Source: Lentilactobacillus parafarraginis DSM 18390 = JCM 14109 (lineage in GTDB: Bacteria > Bacillota > Bacilli > Lactobacillales > Lactobacillaceae). Taken from it: a stretch of 64,000 nt of DNA. Of this stretch, positions 7,826-16,848 are shown piece by piece. Position numbers and translations under genes: made by a program. Each line of letters opens with the position of its first letter. Position 1 is the first letter of the stretch. The notes under the pieces were generated by a model, which made no database searches, was not told where the DNA came from, and saw only the letters and a program-made list of their open reading frames with translations. The DNA lies in the NCBI RefSeq assembly GCF_001435895.1, contig NZ_AZFZ01000004.1, forward strand, positions 26,571 to 90,570, given 5' to 3'.

Positions 7826-8890
7826 ATGAACGACGAAAAAGATAACTTAACAATTGGTAAAAAATTACATGATGCCCGGGTTGCCAAGGGATATACCCTT
7901 GACGATCTTCAAAAAAACACAAAGATTCAGAAACGTTACCTGATTGCGATTGAAGATAATGACTTTGATTCACTTCCTGGTGAGTTCTATGTCCGCGCGT
8001 TTGTTAAACAGTACGCGGATTCGGTTGGCCTTAATGGCAGTGAACTGTTAGCCCAATTTGAAACGAAGTTACCGGATACTGAGGACCCCGAATACGTTAA
8101 TCGGGTGAACAGCGATAATCCCAAGACACGTTCTGCCCAGCGCCAAGTTGACCAGCGAAATGAAAAAATTCGCCGTTACATCTCAATTGCGTCGGTTTCA
8201 GTCGTTGTTTTGATCATCTTGATTGCCATTTGGGTTGCGGCAGCCCACAGTTCGCGTGATACTGCCAAAACCCAAATTGAAACCAGCAAGGTGTCGGTTT
8301 CTAATAACACGAAATCCAGTCCGAGTGCGGCCAGCTCATCTGCCAAGAAGGCCAAAAAGACGCCCGCAAAATCTAAAAAACTGGCTTTTAAGAAGTTAAC
8401 CGAATCAGGCAGTAACGTGACCTATCAAGTAACGGGGGCCTCCAAGAAGCCAAGTATTAAGATTGTTACAACTGGTTCGGGCAGCGCCTGGTCGTCAGTT
8501 GCTGCTAATGGATCAACGCTTTGGCAGGCAGCATTAGCCGGTGGCAAGTCGCACACGGTGGCATTGCCAAGTGGGGTGACAACGGCGACAATTAATACTG
8601 GGAATGCGCCGCAAACTGCTATTTACGTTGCTGGTAAGCGATTGAAATTATCCGATCCGACTGACGGCAGTTCTAATCAGGTACGGGTCATTACCCTTCA
8701 GTTTGGTAAATCTGGCGCTTCAAGTGCTTCAAGCACTAGTTCAAGCACCACAACTTCAACTTCCGGAACGACCGGGACCACCGGAACAACTGGGTCAACC
8801 GGTTCGACCGGTTCGGCCACTGGGAACACTGGGGCGGCAACTTCTACGACTAATGGTAATACCACTGGGACAACGAACGGCTCGTACTAG
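7826..8890 (+). CDS. rodZ: RodZ-like cell-shape protein with Ser/Thr/Gly-rich tail
   Basis: About 354 residues. The N-terminus (10-75) is the RodZ helix-turn-helix domain that contacts MreB, one membrane helix lies at about 118-140, and an outer beta domain (about 185-295) follows a Ser/Lys-rich linker. The last 58 residues are nearly all Ser, Thr, Gly, Ala and Asn with GTTGTTGSTGS-type repeats, a flexible outer-face tail. GGAG at 7813-7816 suits the ATG at 7826 better than the one at 7820. The position before pgsA is conserved in Firmicutes. Confidence 0.9.
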   Translation: MNDEKDNLTIGKKLHDARVAKGYTLDDLQKNTKIQKRYLIAIEDNDFDSLPGEFYVRAFVKQYADSVGLNGSELLAQFETKLPDTEDPEYVNRVNSDNPKTRSAQRQVDQRNEKIRRYISIASVSVVVLIILIAIWVAAAHSSRDTAKTQIETSKVSVSNNTKSSPSAASSSAKKAKKTPAKSKKLAFKKLTESGSNVTYQVTGASKKPSIKIVTTGSGSAWSSVAANGSTLWQAALAGGKSHTVALPSGVTTATINTGNAPQTAIYVAGKRLKLSDPTDGSSNQVRVITLQFGKSGASSASSTSSSTTTSTSGTTGTTGTTGSTGSTGSATGNTGAATSTTNGNTTGTTNGSY

Positions 8891-8911
8891 TAAACATGTT
8901 GGAGGATACAG

Positions 8912-9493
8912 ATGAACTTACCTAATAAACTGACCCTATTTCGAATTATCTTAATTCCGTTCTTTATTTTGATTGTGGCTGCCCCGATTTTATCGGGAAG
9001 CGTGACAATTGCTGGAACGGTGATTAGTAACACACGCTGGGTGGCAACCTTAATTTTTATTGTGGCTTCGCTCACCGATTTTCTTGATGGTCAAATTGCT
9101 CGCAGACGGCATTTAGTCACCAATTTTGGCAAATTTGCCGACCCAATGGCCGATAAGATGCTGGTCATGACGGCTTTTATTTTCCTGGTGAGTCTCAATG
9201 ACGCCCCGGCATGGGTCATTGTAATTATTGTTTGCCGCGAACTTGCCGTCACCGGCCTTCGATTAATTGTCGTTGAGAACGATGGCAAAGTGGTTGCGGC
9301 AGCGTGGCCGGGAAAAATCAAGACGACCACCCAGATGTTGGCGATTATTTTCTTGTTGCTCAACAATGTGTTATTTGCCGCGATTAATTTCCCATTTGCC
9401 CAGTTGATGTTGTATATTTGTCTGTTCTTTACAATTTATTCGGGAATTGATTACTTCGTCCAGAACCGATCAGTTTTTGCGGATTCATTCTAG
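8912..9493 (+). CDS. pgsA: CDP-diacylglycerol--glycerol-3-phosphate 3-phosphatidyltransferase
   Basis: A 193-residue membrane enzyme making phosphatidylglycerol phosphate from CDP-diacylglycerol and glycerol 3-phosphate, the committed step to phosphatidylglycerol and cardiolipin. The CDP-alcohol phosphotransferase signature (DG..AR........D...D) reads DFLDGQIARRRHL then FGKFADPMADKML near residues 53-82. Several hydrophobic segments surround it. The ATG at 8912 follows GGAGGA, 21 bases after rodZ, so the two genes are likely cotranscribed. Confidence 0.94.
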   Translation: MNLPNKLTLFRIILIPFFILIVAAPILSGSVTIAGTVISNTRWVATLIFIVASLTDFLDGQIARRRHLVTNFGKFADPMADKMLVMTAFIFLVSLNDAPAWVIVIIVCRELAVTGLRLIVVENDGKVVAAAWPGKIKTTTQMLAIIFLLLNNVLFAAINFPFAQLMLYICLFFTIYSGIDYFVQNRSVFADSF

Positions 9494-9565
9494 AAGATTA
9501 GTGAAGGCTAGGGGATTTTTAACAATTTAAGCGGGGCCGCGTATGCAACCCCCCACAATATTTTA

Positions 9566-9603
9566 AAGAGGTTGGGCAGAGATTATCTTTTGCTCAGCCT
9601 CTT
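9566..9603 (+). terminator. Possible stem-loop after pgsA
   Basis: GAGGTTGGGCA (9568-9578) can pair with TGCTCAGCCTC (9591-9601) using one wobble and one A/G mismatch. There is no good T-run after it, so termination is uncertain. The sequence resembles the GGCTGGGACA-type hairpins found after other genes here. The rest of 9494-9684 shows nothing firm. Confidence 0.4.
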
Positions 9604-9684
9604 GTCGTTCACATGATAAGATTGTTTGTGATAAAAGATTTGACGCGTTAAGTTCGTATATTAGTACTGAAGGGAGCAAATAAG

Positions 9685-10164
9685 ATGTCATTAGAACAAG
9701 AGTTAGTTGATCAATTGCTGGCTAAGCACATCACCGTTACTGCCGCCGAGAGTCTGACTGCAGGGATGTTTCAAAGTACCCTTGGTAATGTTTCCGGGGT
9801 TTCAGCTGTCTTCGAAGGCGGCTTTGTAACCTATTCAGACGCGGTTAAGGAACAGCTGCTTGCGATTCCCCATGATGTGATTGAAGTCAACACGGTTGTG
9901 AGTGAGCCGGTTGCAATCTGGATGGCTGATCAAGCCCGCAGAATCATGAAAAAGGATCTGGCGGTTTCCTTTACGGGAGTTGCCGGCCCTGACGCGCTTG
10001 AAGGCAATCCAGTTGGGACGGTTTGGATTGGTTTGGCTTATGGTTCCCAAGTGACCTACGCAAACAAGTTCCAGTTCCCTGGCGCACGCAACGACATCCG
10101 TGAAGCGGCCGTTCAAGCAGGATTAAAAATGGCACTTGATGCTGTGACGAAGGTCAGAAAATAA
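9685..10164 (+). CDS. cinA: CinA C-terminal-domain protein (nicotinamide-nucleotide amidase type)
   Basis: A 159-residue protein covering only the CinA/PncC amidase domain, which deamidates nicotinamide mononucleotide to nicotinate mononucleotide. Seen: TAAESLTAGMFQSTLGNVSG at the start, FEGGFVTYSDAVKEQLL and VSFTGVAGPDALEGNPVGTV, all typical of the domain. Full CinA proteins have about 410 residues with an N-terminal molybdopterin-binding-like domain; it is absent here and the 190 bases upstream have no matching frame. The ATG at 9685 follows AAGGGAG. Position before recA is the usual cinA place. Confidence 0.88.
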   Translation: MSLEQELVDQLLAKHITVTAAESLTAGMFQSTLGNVSGVSAVFEGGFVTYSDAVKEQLLAIPHDVIEVNTVVSEPVAIWMADQARRIMKKDLAVSFTGVAGPDALEGNPVGTVWIGLAYGSQVTYANKFQFPGARNDIREAAVQAGLKMALDAVTKVRK

Positions 10165-10166
10165 TT

Positions 10167-10180
10167 CGAACTTTTGTTCG
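10167..10180 (+). promoter_or_regulatory. LexA (SOS) box upstream of recA
   Basis: CGAACTTTTGTTCG is a symmetric match to the Gram-positive LexA operator pattern CGAAC-N4-GTTCG. It ends 8 bases before the likely -35 of recA. The same bases followed by CTTTTTTG could also form a small terminator hairpin for cinA. Confidence 0.82.
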
Positions 10181-10188
10181 CTTTTTTG

Positions 10189-10217
10189 TTGCTTTTTACC
10201 AGATTTGTTTGTATAGT
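10189..10217 (+). promoter_or_regulatory. recA promoter
   Basis: TTGCTT (10189-10194) and TATAGT (10212-10217) with 17-base spacing; the start codon lies 43 bases downstream. The SOS box is just upstream of the -35. Confidence 0.6.
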
Positions 10218-10259
10218 GAATTAGTAATCTTTTCAGTTTAGAAAAGTGGGAGGAATTTC

Positions 10260-11387
10260 ATGGCTGACCAAAGAAAAGTTGCCTTGGACAAGGCATTAAA
10301 AAGTATTGAAAAGGAATTCGGAAAGGGTTCGATTATGCGCATGGGCGACAAGGCCGATACGCAAATTTCAACAATTCCTTCAGGCTCGCTTGCCTTAGAC
10401 GAGGCTTTAGGAGTTGGGGGCTATCCACGTGGAAGAATCGTGGAAGTCTACGGACCAGAAAGTTCTGGGAAAACGACGGTTGCCCTCCATGCGGTCGCTG
10501 AAGTTCAAAAGCGCGGGGGCACGGCTGCCTATATCGATGCCGAAAACGCATTGGATCCCGTTTATGCCACGCATTTAGGGGTTAACATTGACGATTTGCT
10601 GTTGTCACAACCGGATACCGGTGAACAGGGGCTTCAAATTGCGGATGCATTGGTTACCAGTGGCGCCATTGATATGGTGGTCATTGATTCCGTTGCCGCA
10701 TTGGTTCCCCGTGCCGAAATTGAAGGAGAAATGGGCGATACCCACGTTGGGCTGCAAGCCCGGTTAATGTCTCAGGCCCTTCGGAAATTGTCCGGGACCA
10801 TCAATAAGACTAAGACCATTGCAATTTTTATTAACCAGATTCGTGAAAAGGTTGGCGTGATGTTTGGGAACCCTGAAGTGACGCCTGGTGGTCGGGCATT
10901 GAAGTTTTACGCGACTATCCGGTTGGAGGTTCGGCGGGCCGAACAGATTAAGGATGGCACCAACATCATTGGTAATCGGGTTCGCATTAAGGTTGTTAAG
11001 AATAAGGTTGCGCCACCATTTAAGCGGGCTGAAGTTGATATCATGTACGGGAAAGGGATTTCCCAGTCCGGGGAATTAGTTGATATGGCTGTTGAAAAAG
11101 ATATTATCAACAAATCCGGATCATGGTATTCCTATGGCGAAGAACGAATTGGTCAGGGCCGTGAAAACGCGAAGGCTTACTTGGAAGAACATGCAGATGT
11201 TTATCAAGAAGTGGCTAAAAAGGTTCGCGATGCCTATGGAATTCCTGAAGATGGGGCGGCAACTAACGAGGAAGAAAGCAGCAAAGATAAAAAGGCTGAT
11301 TCTACCGACAAAAAGGCCGCCGAAAAGGATAACGACAAGGCTAAATCAAAGGCCATCGATAATATTGATTTAAATATTGGTAAATAG
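10260..11387 (+). CDS. recA: Recombinase RecA
   Basis: A 375-residue RecA: strand exchange in homologous recombination and co-protease for LexA self-cleavage. Walker A GPESSGKT is at 65-72, and the family segments [21 protein letters not shown] and [16 protein letters not shown] (loop regions) are intact. The last about 45 residues are rich in Lys, Asp and Glu, the usual variable acidic tail. The ATG at 10260 follows GGGAGGAA. Its own promoter carries a LexA box, and lexA itself is at 56.9-57.5 kb in this window. Confidence 0.98.
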   Translation: MADQRKVALDKALKSIEKEFGKGSIMRMGDKADTQISTIPSGSLALDEALGVGGYPRGRIVEVYGPESSGKTTVALHAVAEVQKRGGTAAYIDAENALDPVYATHLGVNIDDLLLSQPDTGEQGLQIADALVTSGAIDMVVIDSVAALVPRAEIEGEMGDTHVGLQARLMSQALRKLSGTINKTKTIAIFINQIREKVGVMFGNPEVTPGGRALKFYATIRLEVRRAEQIKDGTNIIGNRVRIKVVKNKVAPPFKRAEVDIMYGKGISQSGELVDMAVEKDIINKSGSWYSYGEERIGQGRENAKAYLEEHADVYQEVAKKVRDAYGIPEDGAATNEEESSKDKKADSTDKKAAEKDNDKAKSKAIDNIDLNIGK

Positions 11388-11407
11388 GTTCATGAGTCAC
11401 CAATGAG

Positions 11408-11450
11408 CGAATGAAACGGCGGGTGTAACGGTCGAATCATTCGTTTTTTT
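11408..11450 (+). terminator. Probable recA terminator
   Basis: CGAATGA (11408-11414) pairs with TCATTCG (11437-11443) across a 22-base loop and is followed by seven Ts. The stem is short. Confidence 0.6.
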
Positions 11451-11556
11451 GTTGATTAAACAAGCAAATAACCATTAGACTGGCGTTAGGAGCATGGAAA
11501 AAATTCAAGTTAGGATGTCGACAATTAATTGCTATATGCAAATGGTTGCTGGACCC

Positions 11557-11633
11557 TAAATAAGATGATTGACACTTTGGCTAACAAACATTAAAATTAA
11601 GGTTGTGTCAATAATCAAATAACATCTTATTTA
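11557..11633. repeat. Long interrupted inverted repeat enclosing the rny promoter
   Basis: Left arm TAAATAAGATG (11557-11567) plus ATTGACAC (11568-11575); right arm GTGTCAAT (11605-11612) plus CATCTTATTTA (11623-11633), with a 10-base insertion between the two right-hand parts. Within it TTGACA (11569-11574) and TAAAAT (11592-11597) are 17 bases apart and form a good promoter for the RNase Y gene. Both halves of the repeat flank the predicted start of transcription, so an operator or a 5' RNA structure is possible. The rest of 11451-11682 holds a smaller AATCAT / ATGATGATT hairpin just before the rny ribosome site. Confidence 0.6.
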
Positions 11634-11682
11634 ATTTGTGTTACAAAATAATCATTATTTATGATGATTTGGAGGTGAAGCC

Positions 11683-13266
11683 ATGAGTATGGCTGGGGTA
11701 ATCCTCGCAATCATCGCTATTATTGTTGTTGGTTTTGTTGGTTTTTTTAGTTATTTAATCGGGAAATCTACACAGAAGAAAATCCAGACCGCTAAACTTG
11801 AAACTGCAAAGGGTTCCGCAACGTCCATTTTGGCCGAGGCAAAAAAGAAAGCCGAGACACTCGTTAAGGAATCAACTTTAGCTGCTCAAGAAAAGAATCA
11901 CCGCTACCGTTCAAAAATTGAAAAAGAATTAAAACAACGGCGAGTGGAGATTCAAAAGCAGGAAGATCGACTGTTACAGCGAGAAGAAGCTCTTGATCGC
12001 AAGGATAGTACCTTTGAGCGACGCGAAAATAGTTTGAACCGCAAGGAGCAAAAGATTAATCGCGAACAACAGAATTTAGAGTCGCAACAAGAAAAAGCAA
12101 ACTCACTTATTGCCAAACGGCAAGCCGAAGTTGAACGGGTTGCGGGTTTCACTCAGGATGAAGCCCGGGATCAAATTTTAAAGGAAACTGGTGACCAGCT
12201 AGCTGAAGAAAAGGCTCGAATGGTCAAAGAAAGTTATTACCAAGCTCAGGCAGAAGCTGACAAGAACGCGAAAAACTTAATTGTTGAAGCAATTCAACAA
12301 AGTTCAGCGGATATTGTATCTGAAACGACAGTATCAGTTGTCAGTCTTCCTAATGACGACATGAAGGGCCGGATCATTGGTCGTGAAGGTCGAAATATCA
12401 GAACGTTTGAAACCCTGACCGGGATTGATTTAATCATTGATGATACGCCGGAAGCGGTTGTTTTAAGCGGATTTGATCCTATTCGCCGGGAAGTTGCCAA
12501 GATGACATTGGAAAAGTTAATTAAGGACGGTCGGATTCATCCAGCTCGGATTGAAGAGATGGTTGATAAAAGTCGTAAGGAACTTGACGAACGGATCCAG
12601 GAGATTGGCGAAGAAACGTTATTTGATCTGGGCATTCACTCAATGAGTCCTGAGATGATTAAACTCGTTGGGCGAATGAACTTTAAGATTTATCAGGGGC
12701 AGAATTTGCTTGCCCATTCAACTGAAGTTGCAAAACTTGCCGGAGCATTTGCTTCGGAATTAGGTGAGGATGTTACATTAGCTAAGCGCGCAGGATTATT
12801 ACACGATATCGGAAAAGCTGTTAACAATGGCGTTGTCCAGGGTTCTCATGTTCAAGTGGGGGTTGACCTTGCTAAGAAATATCATGAGAGTCCAGTGGTA
12901 ATTGACACAATTCAAGGTTATGAAGATGGCCATCAACCCGAGTATATTATTGCCGAGTTGGTTGTTGTTGCTGAAAAGATCGCCGAATCTCGTCCCGGGG
13001 CTCACAGTGAGTCGCTCGAGAGTTTCGTGCATCGGCTTGATAGCCTGGAAAAAATTACTGACAGTTTTGACGAAGTTCAAAAGAGTTACGCAATTCAAGC
13101 TGGACGGGAAATCCGTGTGATTGCAAAACCCGATGACATTACTGACACGCAGGCGATAGTGCTTGCTAGAAGGATTAAGCAAAAGATTGAAACTGAGATG
13201 AAGTACCCTGGTCATATTAAAGTGACAGTGATCAGAGAAGTTCGTTCAGTTGAATATGCAAAGTAA
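11683..13266 (+). CDS. rny: Ribonuclease Y
   Basis: A 527-residue membrane-anchored endoribonuclease that starts decay and maturation of many mRNAs. Order: one N-terminal membrane helix (about 5-27), a long charged coiled coil (about 35-200), a KH RNA-binding domain (about 215-275, [21 protein letters not shown]) and an HD hydrolase domain with LLHDIGKA near 368-375, followed by the conserved C-terminal region. The start ATG at 11683 follows GGAGGTGA. The promoter lies inside an inverted repeat. Downstream is ymdB, as in Bacillus. Confidence 0.97.
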   Translation: MSMAGVILAIIAIIVVGFVGFFSYLIGKSTQKKIQTAKLETAKGSATSILAEAKKKAETLVKESTLAAQEKNHRYRSKIEKELKQRRVEIQKQEDRLLQREEALDRKDSTFERRENSLNRKEQKINREQQNLESQQEKANSLIAKRQAEVERVAGFTQDEARDQILKETGDQLAEEKARMVKESYYQAQAEADKNAKNLIVEAIQQSSADIVSETTVSVVSLPNDDMKGRIIGREGRNIRTFETLTGIDLIIDDTPEAVVLSGFDPIRREVAKMTLEKLIKDGRIHPARIEEMVDKSRKELDERIQEIGEETLFDLGIHSMSPEMIKLVGRMNFKIYQGQNLLAHSTEVAKLAGAFASELGEDVTLAKRAGLLHDIGKAVNNGVVQGSHVQVGVDLAKKYHESPVVIDTIQGYEDGHQPEYIIAELVVVAEKIAESRPGAHSESLESFVHRLDSLEKITDSFDEVQKSYAIQAGREIRVIAKPDDITDTQAIVLARRIKQKIETEMKYPGHIKVTVIREVRSVEYAK

Positions 13267-13268
13267 AA

Positions 13269-13292
13269 GATCAGACGTTCTGGTCTTTTTTC
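13269..13292 (+). terminator. Terminator after rny
   Basis: GATCAGA / TCTGGTC arms (one G-T pair) with a 3-base loop, followed by TTTTTTC. Confidence 0.75.
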
Positions 13293-13353
13293 TTTTATAA
13301 TAGATCGTGTTAACATTATTTGAATAGAAAATTAGAAAGTGTAGGGCAGTTTG

Positions 13354-14154
13354 ATGCGAATTCTTTTTATTGGTGACGTTGTTGGCGATAAAGGCGTTTC
13401 GATGATTCAACATTATTTACCGGTGATTAAGCAGGAGGTTCGGCCTCAGGTCACCATTGTTAATGGCGAAAATGCGACGGCAATGGGACGGGGCATTACG
13501 CAATCAATTTATAAGAAACTTATGGGTGACGGTGTCGACGTTGTGACGCTTGGTAATCACGCTTGGAGTAATCGGGAAATTCTGGATTTCATTGATGATG
13601 CCAATCGGTTGATTCGGCCCTATAACTTTCCTAAGAACGTCACTCCCGGTAAGGGTTATACGTTGGTTAATGTGAATGGTAAGCAACTAGCCGTCCTTAA
13701 TTTTCAGGGGCGGGTATTTATGGATAATCTAGATGATCCGTTTTCCTTGGCCGAATCCTTAGTTACCGAATTGCGGCAGAAGACCAACTGCATTTTCATG
13801 GATTTTCATGCCGAGGCAACCAGTGAAAAATTGGCAATGGCAAGATTCTTGGATGGAAAGGTTTCGGCGGTCGTTGGCACGCACACCCACGTCCAGACCA
13901 ACGACCCCAGAATCCTTCCGCAAAAAACGGCCTTCCTGACCGATGTTGGGATGACTGGTCCGGCTGATGGCATGTTGGGGATGAAACCCGAGAGTGTCAT
14001 TTCCCGGTTTATCAATCAGCGGCCCGCCAGGTTTGAAGTCCTAGAAACTGGACGCGGCGTGCTATCCGGGTGCGTCATCGATATCGATGACAAGACGGGT
14101 CACGCCACTGCGATTAAAACGATCAAATACCTGGATGATCAGGCTCGCGGTTAA
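13354..14154 (+). CDS. ymdB: YmdB-type metallophosphoesterase
   Basis: About 266 residues of the YmdB/TIGR00282 metallophosphoesterase family, cytoplasmic enzymes acting on cyclic nucleotides in Bacillus (2',3'- and 3',5'-cNMP). Metal-binding motifs are clear: FIGDVVGDKG at the start, VNGENA, TLGNHAWS, DFHAEATSEK and VGTHTHVQT. A TTG at 13351 is in frame just before, but the ATG at 13354 gives the standard MRILFIGDVVG start. It follows rny as in other Firmicutes, although a terminator separates them here. Confidence 0.92.
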   Translation: MRILFIGDVVGDKGVSMIQHYLPVIKQEVRPQVTIVNGENATAMGRGITQSIYKKLMGDGVDVVTLGNHAWSNREILDFIDDANRLIRPYNFPKNVTPGKGYTLVNVNGKQLAVLNFQGRVFMDNLDDPFSLAESLVTELRQKTNCIFMDFHAEATSEKLAMARFLDGKVSAVVGTHTHVQTNDPRILPQKTAFLTDVGMTGPADGMLGMKPESVISRFINQRPARFEVLETGRGVLSGCVIDIDDKTGHATAIKTIKYLDDQARG

Positions 14155-14217
14155 ACTCGTTAAGCACGGTGATCCAGAAATTGAAACAAGTTCATGATCT
14201 TTAAGGAGCGTTAGGTT

Positions 14218-16839
14218 TTGGCAAAAAAAGAAGCAACCCCAATGATGGTTCAATATCAAAAAATTAAAGATCAATATCCGGATGCCTTTTTATTCTATCG
14301 GCTCGGTGATTTTTACGAGATGTTTAATGACGACGCGATTAAGGGGTCTCAGTTATTGGAACTGACGCTCACCAATCGTTCCCGGAACCCGGAAAACCCG
14401 GTGCCCATGTGTGGGGTTCCCCACAAGGCGGTTCAGAATTACATTGATATCTTGGTGGATCAGGGATACAAGGTTGCCATTTGTGAACAGATGGAGGATC
14501 CGCGGCTTACCAAAGGGATGGTTAAGCGTGAGGTTATTCAGCTGGTAACGCCGGGCACGCAGATTGATGTTGGGACCCAAAATGCAAAGAGCAATAATTA
14601 TCTGACGGCCATTAATTATGATTCAAACCAAGCAGCTTTTGGCTTTTCGTATGCCGATCTGTCGACGGGAGAACTGAAGGTTGCTGAATTAAGTACGTCT
14701 GCCGAGTTAATTAATGAGTTGGTTTCACTGCAGACCAAGGAGGCGGTTGTTTCCGGGGATTTACCAAATTCTGTTCGCGAAACCGTCGAAAAACTGGGGA
14801 TTCTGATTTCTCATCAGCCCTCGCTGCCCGTTAATTCTTCAGAAAGCTATCTATCCCAGGACGTCACCAGCCCGCTTTTAAAGCAGGTTGTTAAATTAAT
14901 GCTGGATTATATCCAATCGACCCAAAAACGCAGCCTGCAGCATTTGAAGCGGGCTGTCGTCTATGAACCGTCCGACTTCTTGGAACTGGATCATAATTCA
15001 CAGTATAATCTCGAGCTAACCCGAAATATTCGCACCGGCAAAAAGGCCGGAACGCTTCTTTGGCTGCTTGACCAGACCAAGACGGCTATGGGCGGTCGTA
15101 AGCTTAAACAGTGGATTGAACGGCCGTTGGTTAACCGAACGAGGATCGAAGAGCGCCATAATGCCGTCGGGGTCCTGTTAGATCACTATTATGAACGAAA
15201 TCAGCTACAAGATGAATTAATCAAGGTTTATGATTTGGAAAGATTGGCCGGACGAATTGCTTTTGGCAGTGTCAACGGCCGGGATCTGATTCAACTCAAG
15301 ACGTCTTTAAAGCAGGTCCCAAAGATCAAATACATCCTTGAGCAAATTGCTGACAAGAGTTTTAAGGACATGTTGGATAATTTGGTGCCCTTGGACGACG
15401 TTGTGGCGACCATTGAAAATGCGATTGTTGAGCAGCCGCCCATTTCAGTGACTGACGGTGGGGTCATCAAGGATGGCTTTGACGATCGGTTGGATAAGTA
15501 TCGGGATGCAACAAAGAATGGTCAGAAGTGGCTGGCTGATTTGGAAGCAAAGGAACGTAAAGTGACCGGGGTTAATAACCTGAAAGTTGGGTTTAACCAC
15601 GTTTTTGGATACTACATCGAGGTAACCAAAACAAATTTGGACAAAATTCCAGCTGACCGTTATCAGCGTAAACAGACGTTGGCGAATGCCGAACGATTTT
15701 CGACTCCCGAACTGAAAGAAAAAGAGGCGTTGATTCTTGAAGCTCAGGAACAGAGCAAGGTACTGGAATACCAACTGTTTGTGAAGGTTCGCGATCAGAT
15801 CAAAGCTTCAATTAAGCAAATTCAGGCCTTGGCTGACGCAGTCGCTTCCGTTGATGTCCTGCAGAGTTTTGCAAGCGTCAGTGAAGAGTACCGGTTTGTC
15901 AAACCTAAGTTAACAACCCAGCATAAAATTGCCATTAAAGACGGCCGTCATCCGGTTGTTGAAAAGGTATTGGGCCATCAGCAATATGTTCCCAACGATG
16001 TTGACATGGGAAGCGATACCAGTGTGTTATTGATCACGGGTCCGAATATGTCTGGAAAGAGCACTTACATGCGGCAAGTGGCGTTAGGCGTTATCATGAA
16101 CCAAATGGGATGCTTCGTGCCGGCAAAATCCGCAACCTTACCAGTATTTGACAAGATTTTTACCCGAATTGGTGCTGCCGATGACCTGATTTCCGGCCAA
16201 AGTACTTTCATGGTAGAAATGAAAGAGGCTAATGATGCGATTGAAAATGCCACGCCAAATAGTTTGATTTTATTTGACGAAATTGGTCGGGGGACCGCAA
16301 CTTACGATGGGATGGCACTGGCCCAGGCAATTATTGAGTATGTGCATAACAATATTGGTGCCAAGACGCTGTTTTCGACCCACTATCATGAGTTGACGAG
16401 TTTGGATGAGACGTTGAATCGGCTACAAAACGTTCACGTCGGGGCCACCGAATCTAATGGTGAATTGGTGTTTCTTCATAAAATTCAACCGGGCCCCGCT
16501 GATAAATCATATGGCATTCACGTTGCCAAGCTTGCCGGCTTACCGAATGGGTTGCTTAACCGCGCGAATCAAATATTAACTGGTCTTGAGAAGAAGGAAG
16601 CTCATGGCAAGCCGGGGAATCCGGCGACTCAACCAGCCGAGGCGCGTGAGTCATCGAAATCTGGCCATGAGTCCGCGGCCAACACTGAAGAGCAAATTTC
16701 ACTATTTCCGCTTGAAAAGGTTGATGATAATCAGGCTGAAGTTGTGAGTCAGTTAAAAAATTTGGATTTAATGTCAAAGACCCCCATGCAGATTATGAAT
16801 CAGGTATATAAGTGGCAGCAGAAGATGAACAGGGAGTAG
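14218..16839 (+). CDS. mutS: DNA mismatch repair protein MutS
   Basis: An 873-residue mismatch-recognition ATPase. The N-terminus carries the mismatch-binding FYE motif in the segment [12 protein letters not shown]; the C-terminal ATPase has Walker [10 protein letters not shown] near residue 608 and Walker B/signature [14 protein letters not shown], then STHYHEL. A Gln/Glu/Ser-rich linker (about 790-830) precedes the C-terminal end, which keeps a beta-clamp-type QISLFPL stretch. The start is TTG at 14218 behind AAGGAG. Only the stop codon separates it from mutL. Confidence 0.97.
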   Translation: MAKKEATPMMVQYQKIKDQYPDAFLFYRLGDFYEMFNDDAIKGSQLLELTLTNRSRNPENPVPMCGVPHKAVQNYIDILVDQGYKVAICEQMEDPRLTKGMVKREVIQLVTPGTQIDVGTQNAKSNNYLTAINYDSNQAAFGFSYADLSTGELKVAELSTSAELINELVSLQTKEAVVSGDLPNSVRETVEKLGILISHQPSLPVNSSESYLSQDVTSPLLKQVVKLMLDYIQSTQKRSLQHLKRAVVYEPSDFLELDHNSQYNLELTRNIRTGKKAGTLLWLLDQTKTAMGGRKLKQWIERPLVNRTRIEERHNAVGVLLDHYYERNQLQDELIKVYDLERLAGRIAFGSVNGRDLIQLKTSLKQVPKIKYILEQIADKSFKDMLDNLVPLDDVVATIENAIVEQPPISVTDGGVIKDGFDDRLDKYRDATKNGQKWLADLEAKERKVTGVNNLKVGFNHVFGYYIEVTKTNLDKIPADRYQRKQTLANAERFSTPELKEKEALILEAQEQSKVLEYQLFVKVRDQIKASIKQIQALADAVASVDVLQSFASVSEEYRFVKPKLTTQHKIAIKDGRHPVVEKVLGHQQYVPNDVDMGSDTSVLLITGPNMSGKSTYMRQVALGVIMNQMGCFVPAKSATLPVFDKIFTRIGAADDLISGQSTFMVEMKEANDAIENATPNSLILFDEIGRGTATYDGMALAQAIIEYVHNNIGAKTLFSTHYHELTSLDETLNRLQNVHVGATESNGELVFLHKIQPGPADKSYGIHVAKLAGLPNGLLNRANQILTGLEKKEAHGKPGNPATQPAEARESSKSGHESAANTEEQISLFPLEKVDDNQAEVVSQLKNLDLMSKTPMQIMNQVYKWQQKMNRE

Positions 16840-16848
16840 GTGGTTAAT

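Noticed and set aside
12799..13215. 138-codon reverse frame inside rny
   Set aside because: Antisense to the conserved HD domain region of RNase Y, with no start signal.
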